Shown: positions 33,060-42,961 of the stretch, in pieces | Layout: each line of letters starts with the position of its first letter | How positions within the stretch are numbered: position 1 is the stretch's first letter | Made by a program: the position numbers and the translations under genes | Assembly (NCBI RefSeq): GCF_008831075.1 | Contig: NZ_WBJX01000006.1 | Coordinates: 1-64,000 of the forward strand | Length of the DNA stretch: 64,000 bases | Reading direction: 5' to 3' | DNA from: Pseudoclavibacter terrae | GTDB lineage: Bacteria; Actinomycetota; Actinomycetes; Actinomycetales; Microbacteriaceae | Notes under the pieces: generated by a model | Told to the model about the DNA's origin: nothing | Database searches by the model: none | Seen by the model: only the letters and a program-made list of their open reading frames with translations

Positions 33060-34553
33060 TCAGCGCTGGCGGGGTGCGCCACGCTTCTGGTTGGCGTTCT
33101 GGCCGCGGTTCTGGCCGCCGGCCTGGGCAGCAACTGGGGCCTCTTGATCGGTGGCCTCGTCCGCCGACGCGTCCGCGTCGTCCGACGTCCCCTCCGCATC
33201 TGCATCCGACTCCTGCTGCGCGCCGCCGCTGGACAGCGCGAACGCGTGGGCTTCGGCCCCGGCTGCGTCTTCACCCGAGGCCGGAGCCTCGTGCGCCGCC
33301 TCTGCAGGACGCTTCGTGATCTGCTCGTCCGCCTCCGGCAGGCTGAAATCGGTGCGGGAGAATGCCCGCTTGAGCTGATCCAGGTAGCTCTGCACCTGGT
33401 CGCGCTCCTCGCGGAGCTCGGAGAGGCGCTGCTCGGCGTTGTCGAGCAGGCTCTTCGTGTGCTGCTCCACCTCGGTGTTGCGCTCGCGAGCCTGCTTGTT
33501 GCTGGTCTCGAGGAGATCGGCTGCCTTGCGCTCCGCCTGGTCCTGCGTCTCCTGCGCACGGCGGCGTGCATCCGCCATGATCTTGCCCGCCTCGCGGCGG
33601 ACCTGCTCGCTGCGCTGGTTCAGATCGGCCAGCTGCTCGGTGGCATCGTCGATGAGCTTCTTCGCCGCGGCCTCAGCCTTCCGGCCGGCGGCGACGAGCT
33701 GCTGCTCGAACGCGTTGCGTCGCTTGGAGAGCTCGACATCGAGCTCCGTGCGCTTCGCGTTGAGCTCCCGCACGGAGCCCTCGCGGAGTGCATCGATCTC
33801 ACCCTTCGCGAGCTGCCGCGCGGCCTCCTGCTCGTGCTCCATCTGCGTGCGACGAGCGGCGGCCTCGCGCTCGAAGTCGGCCCGCACCTTGTCCATCTCG
33901 CGCTGGCGTTCGGCGAGTCGCGCCGCGGACTCCGCGATCTCGTTCTCGACAGCCTGGCGCTTGGTCGCGAGCTCCTCGTCGACGGATGCGCGCAGCGCGC
34001 TGATCTCGAGGTCGGTGGAGTGCCGCAGCTCGCGGAGCTCGGTCGTGACCTGATCCTTGACGGTCTCGATCTCGCGCTCCTGGTTGGTGCGGGTGAGGTC
34101 GGCCTCCTGCTTCGCGTTCTCGAGCAGGCTGTCCGCTTCCGAGCGGGAGTCGCTCAGGACGCGTGAAGCCCGCACGTCGGCCTCCCGAGTGACACGCTCT
34201 GCGTAGTCGTTCGCCTCCTGGTGGATGCGCGCTGCGTTCCGGTGGGCCTCGCTCAGGATCTTGTCCGCTTCGCGCTGGGCTTCGGCGGTGAGCTTCTGCG
34301 CCTGCTGCTCAGCCGTCGCGAGCGTGCCGGCCAGCTTCGTGCCAAGCCCAGAGTAGGTGGGGTTGCCGACCTCGTTGAGCTCCGTCTCCAGCTGCTTGAT
34401 GCGGGTGCGCATGGCGGCGATCTCACGGCTCGCGCCGGAATCCTGATTCCCGGCCTGGGCGAGCTGGGTGCGCAGCGACCTGATGACCTCGTCGACCTCT
34501 TCGCGGTTGTAACCGCGCATCGCTGTGTTGAAGTTGATGTCGTCGAATGCCAA
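33060..34553 (-). CDS. DivIVA-domain long coiled-coil protein (polarity/cell-growth type)
   Basis: 497 residues from a TTG start at 34553, chosen because GGAGG lies six bases upstream and the domain begins immediately: LAFDDINFNTAMRGYNREEVDEVI. The first 40 residues are the DivIVA membrane-binding domain. About 60-420 is a nearly continuous heptad-like coiled coil rich in E, A, R and Q (for example EAQREADKILSEAHRNAARIHQ). The last 80 are acidic/Ala-rich and end in Gln/Asn/Arg. Candidate roles are polar growth, septum placement or a Scy-like scaffold. Upstream frames that extend it by 60 residues lack support. Confidence 0.85.
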   Translation of the reverse strand: MAFDDINFNTAMRGYNREEVDEVIRSLRTQLAQAGNQDSGASREIAAMRTRIKQLETELNEVGNPTYSGLGTKLAGTLATAEQQAQKLTAEAQREADKILSEAHRNAARIHQEANDYAERVTREADVRASRVLSDSRSEADSLLENAKQEADLTRTNQEREIETVKDQVTTELRELRHSTDLEISALRASVDEELATKRQAVENEIAESAARLAERQREMDKVRADFEREAAARRTQMEHEQEAARQLAKGEIDALREGSVRELNAKRTELDVELSKRRNAFEQQLVAAGRKAEAAAKKLIDDATEQLADLNQRSEQVRREAGKIMADARRRAQETQDQAERKAADLLETSNKQARERNTEVEQHTKSLLDNAEQRLSELREERDQVQSYLDQLKRAFSRTDFSLPEADEQITKRPAEAAHEAPASGEDAAGAEAHAFALSSGGAQQESDADAEGTSDDADASADEATDQEAPVAAQAGGQNRGQNANQKRGAPRQR

Positions 34554-34886
34554 GAACGCCTCCGCGTGAGTCAGGTTGCACGTGCGCGACCACCGCGTGC
34601 GCACGTGGTGCAGTCTAGACGGCGGGTGGGTGACGGAGCCTGATGAGGGACGGAATGGCGGCTGGAACCCGCTCGGAAAGTTCGAGGTTCGCTCTCCGCG
34701 AGACCGGACTTTGGCCCTTTTCCCGGCTGACACCGGCGTATTCCAGGGGAAGTGCGGACACGGTGCGTTAGATTGAGGGGTCGAGAGTCGCCATGAACCT
34801 CATGGACGACGACGGCACCCTCGCGAGAGGAGCACGTCGAGCGCACAAACGATGCACGGCGCAATCACTCGAGAAGGAGTCACTCA
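34554..34886. promoter_or_regulatory. Divergent intergenic region between DivIVA gene and 800-residue membrane gene
   Basis: 333 bases. On the minus strand TAGACT (34612-34617) is the DivIVA-gene -10. Just below it CACGTGCGC (34579-34587) pairs with GCGCACGTG (34599-34607), a hairpin at the presumed mRNA 5' end. On the plus strand TTAGAT (34768-34773) is the likely -10 for the 34887 gene, giving a leader of about 105 bases. An ATG at 34793 opens a frame of unlikely composition, and AAGGAG precedes the true GTG. Confidence 0.5.
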
Positions 34887-37289
34887 GTGAGATTCATCCT
34901 AGCCGCGATCGCATTCCTCGGAAGTGCGGCGCTGCTTGTCGTCGGCTGGCTGCAGGTCACGGAAGCGAGGGCCGCCGACTCGGTCGAGGCGTCCGGAACG
35001 CTGACCCAGGAGTCGCCGTTGCTCGTCATCCCGAGCGACACGCTCATCGAGCATGCCGGCACGCAGACCATCACGATCAGCGGCGACGGCCCCATCCGCG
35101 TCGCGATCGGACGCCAGGCCGACATCGCAGGCTGGGTCGGCACGACCCAGCACGAGATCGTCACGCTCGACGACACGAGCGGCGCGCTGGTCTTCACCCC
35201 CGGTGAGGCATCGGCTGACGAGACGACAGCGCCGAGCATCCTCGGCAACGACCTCTGGTTCCAGGAGTATGAGGGCGACGGCGAACTCGAGCTGCAGCAG
35301 ACCCTGCCGGTCGGCTTCGCGCTCCTCGTGCAGTCCGACGGCGAGTCGCCTGCGCCGAGCCAGGTCTCCATCTCCTGGCCGCTCGACGGACGCGCGCCCA
35401 TGGCCGGTCCGCTCCTGCTCGGCGGTGGAGTGCTCCTGCTGATCTCCCTCGGCCTCCTGCTCTGGGCACTGTTGAGCATGCGCCGGCGCTCCAAGCCCCA
35501 GCGCCAGGCTCGCGAGGAGCTCGAACCGGAGGTCGCCTCGGAGGCTCCCGCGGTCGGCGAGGCCGCCACGACGCCTGCGTTCGCCTTCGGGCGTTCGGCT
35601 CCGAGCGCCGACGACGGGCTCGATGCCGTGGATGTGGACCCGGTCGAGCAATCGCAGAGCGTCGTCGCGGCCTCGGTCAGGCTCTCCGAAGGCAACCAGA
35701 CCGAGCCCGCAGACGAGAGCTCCGCTGCCGTCGCAGCAGACCAGCAGGCCGTCCACGCGTGGGCACCTCCCACTGCGGATGAGCCATCGCGCCAGGCAGA
35801 CGAGCCCGCCTTCCCCTCGTTCCGGGCTCCGAGCGCAGAAGCTCCCGTTCCTGTCTCCGCACCTGCGGCCGATGGAACGCCGGTGGACGTCGATGACCCG
35901 TTCAGCTGGAGCGCCCCATCCACGCCCTCCGAGCCTGAAGCTGAGACCGTCGACGACGCTCCGATCGCCCAGCCAGACGCGCACGCCGAGGCAGCGCCCG
36001 TGGCTGCGTCGACGGACGAGGGCCGACCCGAGCCATCCACGAAGGATGACGGGGACGAGCACGACGACAACTCCTCGGATGCGGGAGAGCCGCCATCGGG
36101 TGGCGCCTCCGGGCCGAGCCCTGAGGCCCCTGCGGACGGCGCGCCGGCCGCAGAGCCCCAGCAGTGGCGCCGGCCCCGCGGGCGGGACCGCAGCCAGGCC
36201 CCGAAGCGCCTCTTCAGGCTCATCCCGGTGCTGCTCGTCGGGTCGATCGCCCTCACCGGCTGCTCGGCCGACCTGTGGCCGGAGCAGTTCGGCGGATCCA
36301 CCAGCGCACCGACGACCCCGACCCCGACCTCATCCATCGACCAGGCGCTCCTCACCGAGGGCGAAGCCCTCCCGGCCGTGAACGCGCAGCAGCTCACCGA
36401 GATTCTCGACGACGCCGCGCGCCTCGCCCAGGAGGGAGATGCCGCCAACAACCCGGACGGGCTGAAGCCACGCTTCACGCAGGCCGCGTACCAGGAGCGA
36501 GCCGCCGAGTACCAGGCCAAAGCGGCAGACAACGCCCTCCCGGGCCCCGTCGCGTTCCCCACGGGCGAGGTCGTCTACGCCGTTCCGCAGGCGTCAGACG
36601 CCTGGCCGAAGTCGATCTTCGTGGTTCGCGAAGCCGGGGGAGAGACCCCGACGGCACCGTTCGGGATCATGCTGACGCAGTCGAGCGCGCGCGACACCTA
36701 CAAGGTCACCTCCATCGTTCAGCTCACCCCTGATGTCACGCTGCCGGAAGCCGCTCCGGCTGAGATCGGCGCCCCAGGCATCGACGGACTCGAGCAGCCG
36801 CTCGTCATCGCGCCGGAGGAGCTCGCCGCGGCCTACGCAGATGTCATCAGCAACGGTGACGGCTCCCAGTTCGCCGCGTTGTTCTCTCCTGACGGCGACT
36901 CGCTGCGCACACAGATCTCCGAGGCTCGTGCGGCGGTCTCCGGCGAGATCGACGCGAACGCCGCACGCATCGAGTTCCAGACGCGGCCGACCGACGACCC
37001 GCCATTCGGTGTGCAGACGCTCGACGGCGGGGCGATCGTCGCCGTCTCGATCGAGGAGGTCGAGAAGCTGAGCGCGCGTACCCAGCTCGCGACCCTCAGC
37101 GTGCAGGGACGCACCGCGGCCCTGGCAGGCGCAAGCTCCTCCTCACTGGGATTCGAGACCCTCTACACGAACCAGCTCATGTTCTACGTGCCGTCTGAAG
37201 CGACAGGCGGCGCAGTCCAATTGCTCGGCTTCGCCAACACCATGACCGGCGCACGCCAGCTCAACGCGAACGAGGTTACCTATGGCTGA
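34887..37289 (+). CDS. Large membrane protein with internal lipobox-like segment, unknown function
   Basis: 800 residues from a GTG with AAGGAG upstream. Order: an N-terminal signal/anchor (FILAAIAFLGSAALLVVGWL); an extracytoplasmic beta-rich domain to about 170; a membrane span (PLLLGGGVLLLISLGLLLWALL, 172-193); about 250 residues of acidic Pro/Ala-rich disorder; then a basic patch and a second hydrophobic stretch, RLIPVLLVGSIALTGCSADLW near 445-465, followed by a folded 330-residue C-terminal domain outside. LTGC looks like a lipoprotein cleavage site but is internal. I do not recognise a family with a known role. It overlaps the YbbN-like gene by eight bases. Confidence 0.75.
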   Translation: MRFILAAIAFLGSAALLVVGWLQVTEARAADSVEASGTLTQESPLLVIPSDTLIEHAGTQTITISGDGPIRVAIGRQADIAGWVGTTQHEIVTLDDTSGALVFTPGEASADETTAPSILGNDLWFQEYEGDGELELQQTLPVGFALLVQSDGESPAPSQVSISWPLDGRAPMAGPLLLGGGVLLLISLGLLLWALLSMRRRSKPQRQAREELEPEVASEAPAVGEAATTPAFAFGRSAPSADDGLDAVDVDPVEQSQSVVAASVRLSEGNQTEPADESSAAVAADQQAVHAWAPPTADEPSRQADEPAFPSFRAPSAEAPVPVSAPAADGTPVDVDDPFSWSAPSTPSEPEAETVDDAPIAQPDAHAEAAPVAASTDEGRPEPSTKDDGDEHDDNSSDAGEPPSGGASGPSPEAPADGAPAAEPQQWRRPRGRDRSQAPKRLFRLIPVLLVGSIALTGCSADLWPEQFGGSTSAPTTPTPTSSIDQALLTEGEALPAVNAQQLTEILDDAARLAQEGDAANNPDGLKPRFTQAAYQERAAEYQAKAADNALPGPVAFPTGEVVYAVPQASDAWPKSIFVVREAGGETPTAPFGIMLTQSSARDTYKVTSIVQLTPDVTLPEAAPAEIGAPGIDGLEQPLVIAPEELAAAYADVISNGDGSQFAALFSPDGDSLRTQISEARAAVSGEIDANAARIEFQTRPTDDPPFGVQTLDGGAIVAVSIEEVEKLSARTQLATLSVQGRTAALAGASSSSLGFETLYTNQLMFYVPSEATGGAVQLLGFANTMTGARQLNANEVTYG

Positions 37290-38262
37290 AACCCCACCGC
37301 TCAACCCAGCAAGTCTCTACGGAGCAGTCGATCTCTCCTCGCTCGTGCAGCGCGCGAGCGCGCCGGCGGGTCAGGCCCCGCAAGCCCAGGCCGGTGGGAC
37401 CCCCGGCCAGGCCGCCGCACCCGCCGCCGGAGAGCCCGTTGCGACCCTGCCTGACGTCGTGGTCGACGCCGACGAGCAGACGCTCGAGCAGTTCATGCAG
37501 CTCTCGCAGTTCCTACCCGTCATCGTCGAGATGCACGCGGCCTGGTCCAGCGATGCGCAGGCGCTCTCGCCGGTGCTCGCCAAGATCGTCCGCGGGGCTG
37601 AGGGTCGGGTCGTGCTCGTGCGCGTCAACCTGGACGCTCACCCTCAGCTCGGCCAGCAGCCGCAGGTCATCGCCATCATCGGCGGTCGTCCGCTGCAGCT
37701 GTTCTCCGGCAACCCGCCCGAGGAGCAGATCACGCAGATCGTCGGCGAGATCCTGCAGGTCGCAGCCCAGCAGGGCCTGACGGGCCATGTTGCCGTGGAT
37801 GGGGCACCGCAGGACGACGCGGAGGCGCAGGAGCCTGCCACCCCGCCGCTGCCGCCGTTGCACGCGGAGGCCTTCGAGGCACTCGAGCGCGGCGACTACG
37901 CGGCCGCCGTGGACGCCTACGAGCGCGCTCTCGCTGAGCGCCCCGCCGACGACGAGGCTCGAGCTGGTCTCGCGCAGGTTCAGCTCCTCGTGCGCCTCCA
38001 GGGCAAGACGCTCGAGGAGATCCGGCAGCGCGCTGCAGCCGCGCCCGACGACCTCGACGCGCAGCTGGACGTCGCCGACCTCGACCTGTCGGGTGGGCAC
38101 ATCGACGACGCCTTCGATCGCCTCCTCACGCTGTTCCCGAAGCTCGACGCCGAGGGCAAGACGACCGTTCGCGAGCGCCTCCTCGACCTGTTCCTGGTCG
38201 TCGGTGTCGCCGACCCGCGCGTCGGCGCGGCACGTGCGAGGCTCACGAACCTGCTGTTCTGA
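37282..38262 (+). CDS. YbbN/CnoX-like thioredoxin-fold protein with TPR-like tail
   Basis: 326 residues. An Ala/Gln-rich head (1-55) precedes a thioredoxin-like domain (DVVVDADEQTLEQFMQLSQFLPVIVEMHAAWSSDAQALSPVLAKI). There the redox CxxC position reads SSDA, so no disulfide chemistry is possible. The C-terminal half has helical repeats (AFEALERGDYAAAVDAYERALAERPADDEARAGLAQVQLL and DDLDAQLDVADLDLSGGHIDDAFDRLLTLF). This is the YbbN/CnoX architecture; CnoX of E. coli acts as a holdase chaperone. Translation is coupled to the preceding membrane gene. Confidence 0.88.
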   Translation: MAETPPLNPASLYGAVDLSSLVQRASAPAGQAPQAQAGGTPGQAAAPAAGEPVATLPDVVVDADEQTLEQFMQLSQFLPVIVEMHAAWSSDAQALSPVLAKIVRGAEGRVVLVRVNLDAHPQLGQQPQVIAIIGGRPLQLFSGNPPEEQITQIVGEILQVAAQQGLTGHVAVDGAPQDDAEAQEPATPPLPPLHAEAFEALERGDYAAAVDAYERALAERPADDEARAGLAQVQLLVRLQGKTLEEIRQRAAAAPDDLDAQLDVADLDLSGGHIDDAFDRLLTLFPKLDAEGKTTVRERLLDLFLVVGVADPRVGAARARLTNLLF

Positions 38263-38277
38263 CGTCGCGGCGAGACG

Positions 38278-38322
38278 ACGACGAGGCCCGGATGCGATCA
38301 GATCGCATCCGGGCCTCGTCGT
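38278..38322. terminator. Bidirectional terminator with GGATGC core
   Basis: A long, perfect inverted repeat: arms of 22 bases (38278-38299 and 38301-38322) starting ACGACGAGGCCCGGATGC around a single base, so in practice about 20 bp of stem with a five-base loop. It lies between the convergent YbbN-like and glgB genes and can serve both. Confidence 0.9.
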
Positions 38323-38339
38323 TGCTGCGCGCGGGCCGA

Positions 38340-40544
38340 TCAGCCCTCGTACTTGAACCAGACCGCGGCGAGCGGGGGCACGGTGACGGTGGCCGACTGC
38401 GTGAACCCGTGCGACGGGGTCTCCTCGGTCGTGACGGAGCCGTAGTTGCCTGCTCCCGATCCCGCGTAGCTCTCGGCGTCGGTGTTGAGGACCTCGGACC
38501 AGCGACCGGCGTGCGGCAGTCCGAGGCGGTAGCCGCTGATGACCTGGTTCGAGAAGTTGAAGATCATCGCGACGTCGGGGCTTCCGTCGAAGCCGCGGCG
38601 CGCGAATGCCAGGACGCTGTTGGCCGCGTCGTCGCCGCTCAGCCACACCATGCCCGCGGGGTCGTCGTCGCGCTGCCACAGCGCGCCTTCGTTCTTCGCG
38701 AGCCGGTTGAGGTCGCCCACGAGCCGCTGCACACCGGCGTGGCCCGGGTTGTCCAGCTGCCACCAGTCGAGGCCGCGGGACTCGCTCCATTCGGTCTGCT
38801 GCGCGAATTCCTGCCCCATGAAGAGCAGCTGCTTGCCCGGGTGGCCCCACTGGTAGGCGAGGAAGAGGCGCGTGCCTGCGAGCTTCTGCCATTCGTCGCC
38901 CGGCATCTTCGAGTACAGGGAGCCCTTGCCGTGGACGACCTCGTCGTGGCTGATGGGGAGCAGGAAGCGCTCGCTCCATGCATACACGAACGAGAAGGTC
39001 AGGTCGCCCTGGTGATGCGAACGGTAGATCGGGTCGCGCTCGACGTAGCGGAGGCTGTCGTTCATCCAGCCCATGTTCCACTTGAGTCCGAAGCCGAGGC
39101 CGCCCCACTCGGTCGGCTTCGTCACCCCGGCCCAGCTCGTCGACTCCTCAGCGATCATCGCGATACCCGGGTAGAGCTTGTAGGCGGTCGCGTTGACCTC
39201 CTGCAGGAAGGCGATGGCCTCGAGGTTCTCGCGTCCGCCGTGGATGTTCGGCACCCACTCCTCGCGCGAGTAGTCGAGGTACAGGATCGATGCCACGGCG
39301 TCGACCCGGAGCCCGTCGATGTGGAACTCCTCCAGCCAGTAGAGCGCGTTGGCGACGAGGAAGTTGCGCACCTGGGAGTCGCCGAAGTTGAAGACCTTGG
39401 TGCCCCAGTCCAGCTGCTCGCCGAGGCGCGGGTCCGCGTGCTCGTAGAGCGCCTGCCCGTCGAACTCCGCGAGGCCGAAGCTGTCCTTGGGGAAGTGCCC
39501 TGGCACCCAGTCCATGATGACGCCGTAGCCAGCCTGGTGCAGTCGGTCGATGAGGTAGCGCAGGTCGTCTGGCGAGCCGAGGCGCGACGTCGGCGCGTAG
39601 TACCCGGTGACCTGGTAGCCCCACGAGCCGCCGAAGGGATGCTCGGCGAGCGGCATGAACTCGACGTGCGTGAACTCGAGGCCGTCGAGGTACTCGACGA
39701 GCTGGTCGGCGAGCTCGCGGTAGCCGAGGCCAGGCCGCCAGGACATCGCGTGCAGCTCGTACGTGGTCATGGGGCCCGTGTGCGGGTCCTTCTGCGCGCG
39801 GGCGCTCATCCAGTCGCCGTCGCCCCACTCGTAGGTGCTGGGGTTGGCGATCACGGATGCGGTCTGCGGCGGCTGCTCGGCGTGCAGCGCGAGCGGGTCT
39901 GCCTTCTCCACCCATTCGCCTGACGCGGTGCGGATCTGGAACTTGTAGGTCTCGTGCGGCGAGACGCCGGGCACGAAGAGCTCCCAGATGCCGAGAGCGT
40001 CGAGGCGGCGCATCGCGTGGGCTCGCCCGTCCCAGCCGTTGAAGGAGCCGATGACTCGAACCGCCTGGGCGTGCGGTGCCCAGACGACGAACGAGGTGCC
40101 GCGGACAGGTGCGTGGGTGCCCCAGTGCTCGCGGTGGTGGGCGCCGAAGACGTGCCAGAGTCGCTCGTGGCGACCTTCACCGAAGAGGAACTGGTCGACT
40201 TCCCCGACGACGGGGAGGAACCGGTACGGGTCGTCGACCGTGTGGGGAACGCCGTCGGTGTAGACCGTCTCGATCTCGTAGTCGTCGAGGCCGTGCCCGT
40301 GTGCGCCCTGCCAGATGCCGTGGGCGAGGTGATGCAGCTCGACCCGTTCGCCGCTCGAGGTGAGGACCGCTGTCACACGCTCGGCGAGGGGGCGTCGCGC
40401 GCGGATGACCGTGCGCCCGTCTCCCTGCAGGTGCTGCCCGAGGATCGCGTGCGGGCCCGAGTGCGTGCCGTCGGCGACTGCGCGCAGCTCACCATCGGGA
40501 ATGCTGGTTGCCGTTGGGGCCACTGGCTGGAGTTCGTCGGTCAT
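38340..40544 (-). CDS. glgB: 1,4-alpha-glucan branching enzyme
   Basis: 734 residues from ATG 40544. N1 and CBM48 domains are first ([42 protein letters not shown]). The GH13 barrel has [43 protein letters not shown] (nucleophile Asp), AEESTSW (acid/base Glu) and [14 protein letters not shown]. It adds alpha-1,6 branches to glycogen or GlgE-made alpha-glucan. It is the last gene of the minus-strand glgX-glgE-glgB block, 56 bases after glgE. The open frame continues upstream of the ATG only by chance. Confidence 0.97.
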   Translation of the reverse strand: MTDELQPVAPTATSIPDGELRAVADGTHSGPHAILGQHLQGDGRTVIRARRPLAERVTAVLTSSGERVELHHLAHGIWQGAHGHGLDDYEIETVYTDGVPHTVDDPYRFLPVVGEVDQFLFGEGRHERLWHVFGAHHREHWGTHAPVRGTSFVVWAPHAQAVRVIGSFNGWDGRAHAMRRLDALGIWELFVPGVSPHETYKFQIRTASGEWVEKADPLALHAEQPPQTASVIANPSTYEWGDGDWMSARAQKDPHTGPMTTYELHAMSWRPGLGYRELADQLVEYLDGLEFTHVEFMPLAEHPFGGSWGYQVTGYYAPTSRLGSPDDLRYLIDRLHQAGYGVIMDWVPGHFPKDSFGLAEFDGQALYEHADPRLGEQLDWGTKVFNFGDSQVRNFLVANALYWLEEFHIDGLRVDAVASILYLDYSREEWVPNIHGGRENLEAIAFLQEVNATAYKLYPGIAMIAEESTSWAGVTKPTEWGGLGFGLKWNMGWMNDSLRYVERDPIYRSHHQGDLTFSFVYAWSERFLLPISHDEVVHGKGSLYSKMPGDEWQKLAGTRLFLAYQWGHPGKQLLFMGQEFAQQTEWSESRGLDWWQLDNPGHAGVQRLVGDLNRLAKNEGALWQRDDDPAGMVWLSGDDAANSVLAFARRGFDGSPDVAMIFNFSNQVISGYRLGLPHAGRWSEVLNTDAESYAGSGAGNYGSVTTEETPSHGFTQSATVTVPPLAAVWFKYEG

Positions 40545-40600
40545 GGTGTTTCCGTTCTCGAGATCGTTCGGCCGCGCCTCGGGCGCGGCCGAACGACGGG

Positions 40601-42880
40601 TCAGAGTGCCGAGTGCCTGACGCGCAGGATGTGCGCGGGGAGGGTGGAGGGGTCGAGGCGCACGTAGTTCGCGCCGCCCCAGATCCACTCGTGCCCGCTG
40701 AGGAGGTCTTCCACGCCGAACTCCGTGTCGGCCGCGAAGCCGAACTTGGTCTGGTCGATGTAGACCGTCGCCTCTTCGATGCCGGAGTGGTTGAGGTTCA
40801 CCGCGACGATGACCGTGTTGGAGACGCCATCGGGGGAGTACTCGCCTGGCAGGTGCTTGGAGAAGACGAGCACGTTCTCGTTGTCGCTGAACTGCACTTC
40901 GAAGTTGCGCAGCTGCTGCAGTGCCGGATTCGCGCGCCGCAGCTCGTTGAGCTTCGTGAGGAGCGGGGCGAGCGAGTAGCCGCTCGCCTCCTGGGCGGCC
41001 CAGTCGCGCTGCTTGTACTCGTACTTCTCGTTGTCGATGTTCTCTTCCGAGCCGGGACGGGCCACGTTCTCTGCGAGCTCGAACCCGGCGTAGACGCCCC
41101 AGAGCGGCGAAGAGGTCGCCGCGACGACGGCGCGGATCTTGGCGGCGTTCCGCCCGCCTTGCTGCAGGTACTCGGTGAGGATGTCCGGGGTGTTGACGAA
41201 GAAGTTCGGGCGGAGGAAATCGCTCGACTCCTTCGAGACCTCGGTGAGGTACTCCTCGAGCTCGGTCTTCGTGTTGCGCCACGTGAAGTACGTGTAGGAC
41301 TGCTGGAATCCTGCCTTCGCGAGCGCGTGCATGATTGCCGGGCGGGTGAACGCCTCGGCGAGGAAGATGACCTCCGGATGCTTTGCGTTCACCTCGTGGA
41401 TGAGCCACTCCCAGAACTGCAGCGGCTTCGTGTGCGGGTTGTCGACCCGGAAGATCTTCACCCCGAGCTCGATCCAGTACTCGACTGTTTCGAGGACCTC
41501 GGCGTAGAGGCCGTTGCGGTCTCCGTCGAAGTTGATCGGGTAGATGTCCTGGTACTTCTTGGGCGGGTTCTCGGCGTAGGCGATGCTGCCATCCGGCAGC
41601 TGCGTGAACCAGTCCGGGTGCTCGGCGACCCAGGGGTGGTCCGGTGTCGCCTGCAGCGCGAGGTCGAGGGCGAGTTCCATGCCGTTCTTCTCGATCTCGC
41701 TGACGAAGTACCGGAAGTCCTCGACCGTTCCGAGGTCGGGGTGGATGTCGCGGTGACCGCCCTCTGCGGCGCCGATGGCCCAGGGCGAGCCCGGGTCGCC
41801 GGGCTCGGTCGTGAGCGAGTTGTTCGGGCCCTTGCGATTGGTCCGACCGATCGGGTGGATCGGGGGCACGTAGAGCACATCGAAGTTCATGGCGGCGACG
41901 GCGGGAACGCGCTCGGCCGCGGTACGGAAGGTGCCGGACGTCCAGCTGCCGTCCGGCGCCTGCGTCGCCCCCTCCGAGCGCGGGAAGAACTCGTACCAGG
42001 CCGCGTTCCCGGCGAGGGCGCGGTCGACCTGGATCCTGCGCTTGGCGGAGCTCGTCACGAGGGAGCGCACGGGGTGGGCCTCGATGACCTCGAGCACGTC
42101 GTCGGCGAGGAGGGACGCGAGGCGGAAGGACGCGGAACGCGACGTGAAGCGCGACGCGGTCGCCGCATCCCGCAGCACGGCGCTCTGATGGCTGGTGAGC
42201 TCCGGGTTGGTGGCCGCGCGGTCGACGACCTGCGCACCGAGCTCGAGCATGACGTCGACGTCGATGCCGGCGGGGATCTTGATCTCCGCGTTGTGCTGCC
42301 AGGTCGCGAAGTCGTCGTTCCAGGCCTCGATCCACCACTCGTGGGTGCCCGCCACTGTGACCTGCGCCTCGGCAAGCCAGGAGTCGGTGCCCTTGGGGCC
42401 AGGCCGCATGCGGATGCGCGCCGCTTGTGCGCCAGGTGCGGTCAGCACGAGCTCCACGCCGATGATGTCGTGCCCCTCGCGGAAGGAGACGCAGGAGAAC
42501 GGGACGACGTCTCCGACGTATCCCTTCGTGGGGAAGAGGTTGTCGACGAGCTGCGGCTGCAGGTCGAGGATCGGGATGCGTCCGATCGCGGGCACGTACC
42601 CGGAGCCGGGGAACTGGTCGCCCGTCGGCGGGAGGGCCGTCGCGACGGCGGCTGCGGCCGCGGGCTTCGCCGCCGGCGCCTTCGGTCTGCGCGCACGCGT
42701 CACCTTGGCGGGAGCCTGCACGACGGGCGCTGGCTCGCCGGTCGACGCGGCGGTCTCGCTCGTAGCCGGCGCCGCCTCTGGAGCCTGGGCAGCCTTCGCC
42801 GACGCGCTCACTCGCTTGGCGGTCGCCCGACGCGGGCGGCTCGGTGGAATCTGGTCTTCTGACGCTGGTGTCGTTGCCAC
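40601..42880 (-). CDS. glgE: Alpha-1,4-glucan:maltose-1-phosphate maltosyltransferase
   Basis: 759 residues from a GTG. An Ala/Pro/Lys-rich extension of about 85 residues precedes the usual start ([39 protein letters not shown]). GH13_3 motifs follow: [39 protein letters not shown] (nucleophile Asp), [32 protein letters not shown] (acid/base Glu) and [14 protein letters not shown]. GlgE elongates alpha-glucan from maltose-1-phosphate, made by TreS-Pep2 or GlgM, none of which is in the window. The 81-base gap from glgX and 56-base gap to glgB suggest one operon. Confidence 0.96.
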   Translation of the reverse strand: MATTPASEDQIPPSRPRRATAKRVSASAKAAQAPEAAPATSETAASTGEPAPVVQAPAKVTRARRPKAPAAKPAAAAAVATALPPTGDQFPGSGYVPAIGRIPILDLQPQLVDNLFPTKGYVGDVVPFSCVSFREGHDIIGVELVLTAPGAQAARIRMRPGPKGTDSWLAEAQVTVAGTHEWWIEAWNDDFATWQHNAEIKIPAGIDVDVMLELGAQVVDRAATNPELTSHQSAVLRDAATASRFTSRSASFRLASLLADDVLEVIEAHPVRSLVTSSAKRRIQVDRALAGNAAWYEFFPRSEGATQAPDGSWTSGTFRTAAERVPAVAAMNFDVLYVPPIHPIGRTNRKGPNNSLTTEPGDPGSPWAIGAAEGGHRDIHPDLGTVEDFRYFVSEIEKNGMELALDLALQATPDHPWVAEHPDWFTQLPDGSIAYAENPPKKYQDIYPINFDGDRNGLYAEVLETVEYWIELGVKIFRVDNPHTKPLQFWEWLIHEVNAKHPEVIFLAEAFTRPAIMHALAKAGFQQSYTYFTWRNTKTELEEYLTEVSKESSDFLRPNFFVNTPDILTEYLQQGGRNAAKIRAVVAATSSPLWGVYAGFELAENVARPGSEENIDNEKYEYKQRDWAAQEASGYSLAPLLTKLNELRRANPALQQLRNFEVQFSDNENVLVFSKHLPGEYSPDGVSNTVIVAVNLNHSGIEEATVYIDQTKFGFAADTEFGVEDLLSGHEWIWGGANYVRLDPSTLPAHILRVRHSAL

Positions 42881-42961
42881 AACCGAACGCTACCAACACC
42901 CACCCGCAACGGGGCTGTCCGCGTGTCACGGAATGTGAACGTCGTCCCGCACGGTGTCCGA

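Noticed and set aside
34793-35206. Frame starting at the ATG at 34793 upstream of the 800-residue gene
   Set aside because: It has no ribosome site and runs out of frame into the real gene with Arg/His-rich composition.
40545-42929. Upstream extension of glgB to 1,529 residues
   Set aside because: The ATG at 40544 gives a normal GlgB length; the extension is antisense-type composition in a different frame from glgE, which is real.
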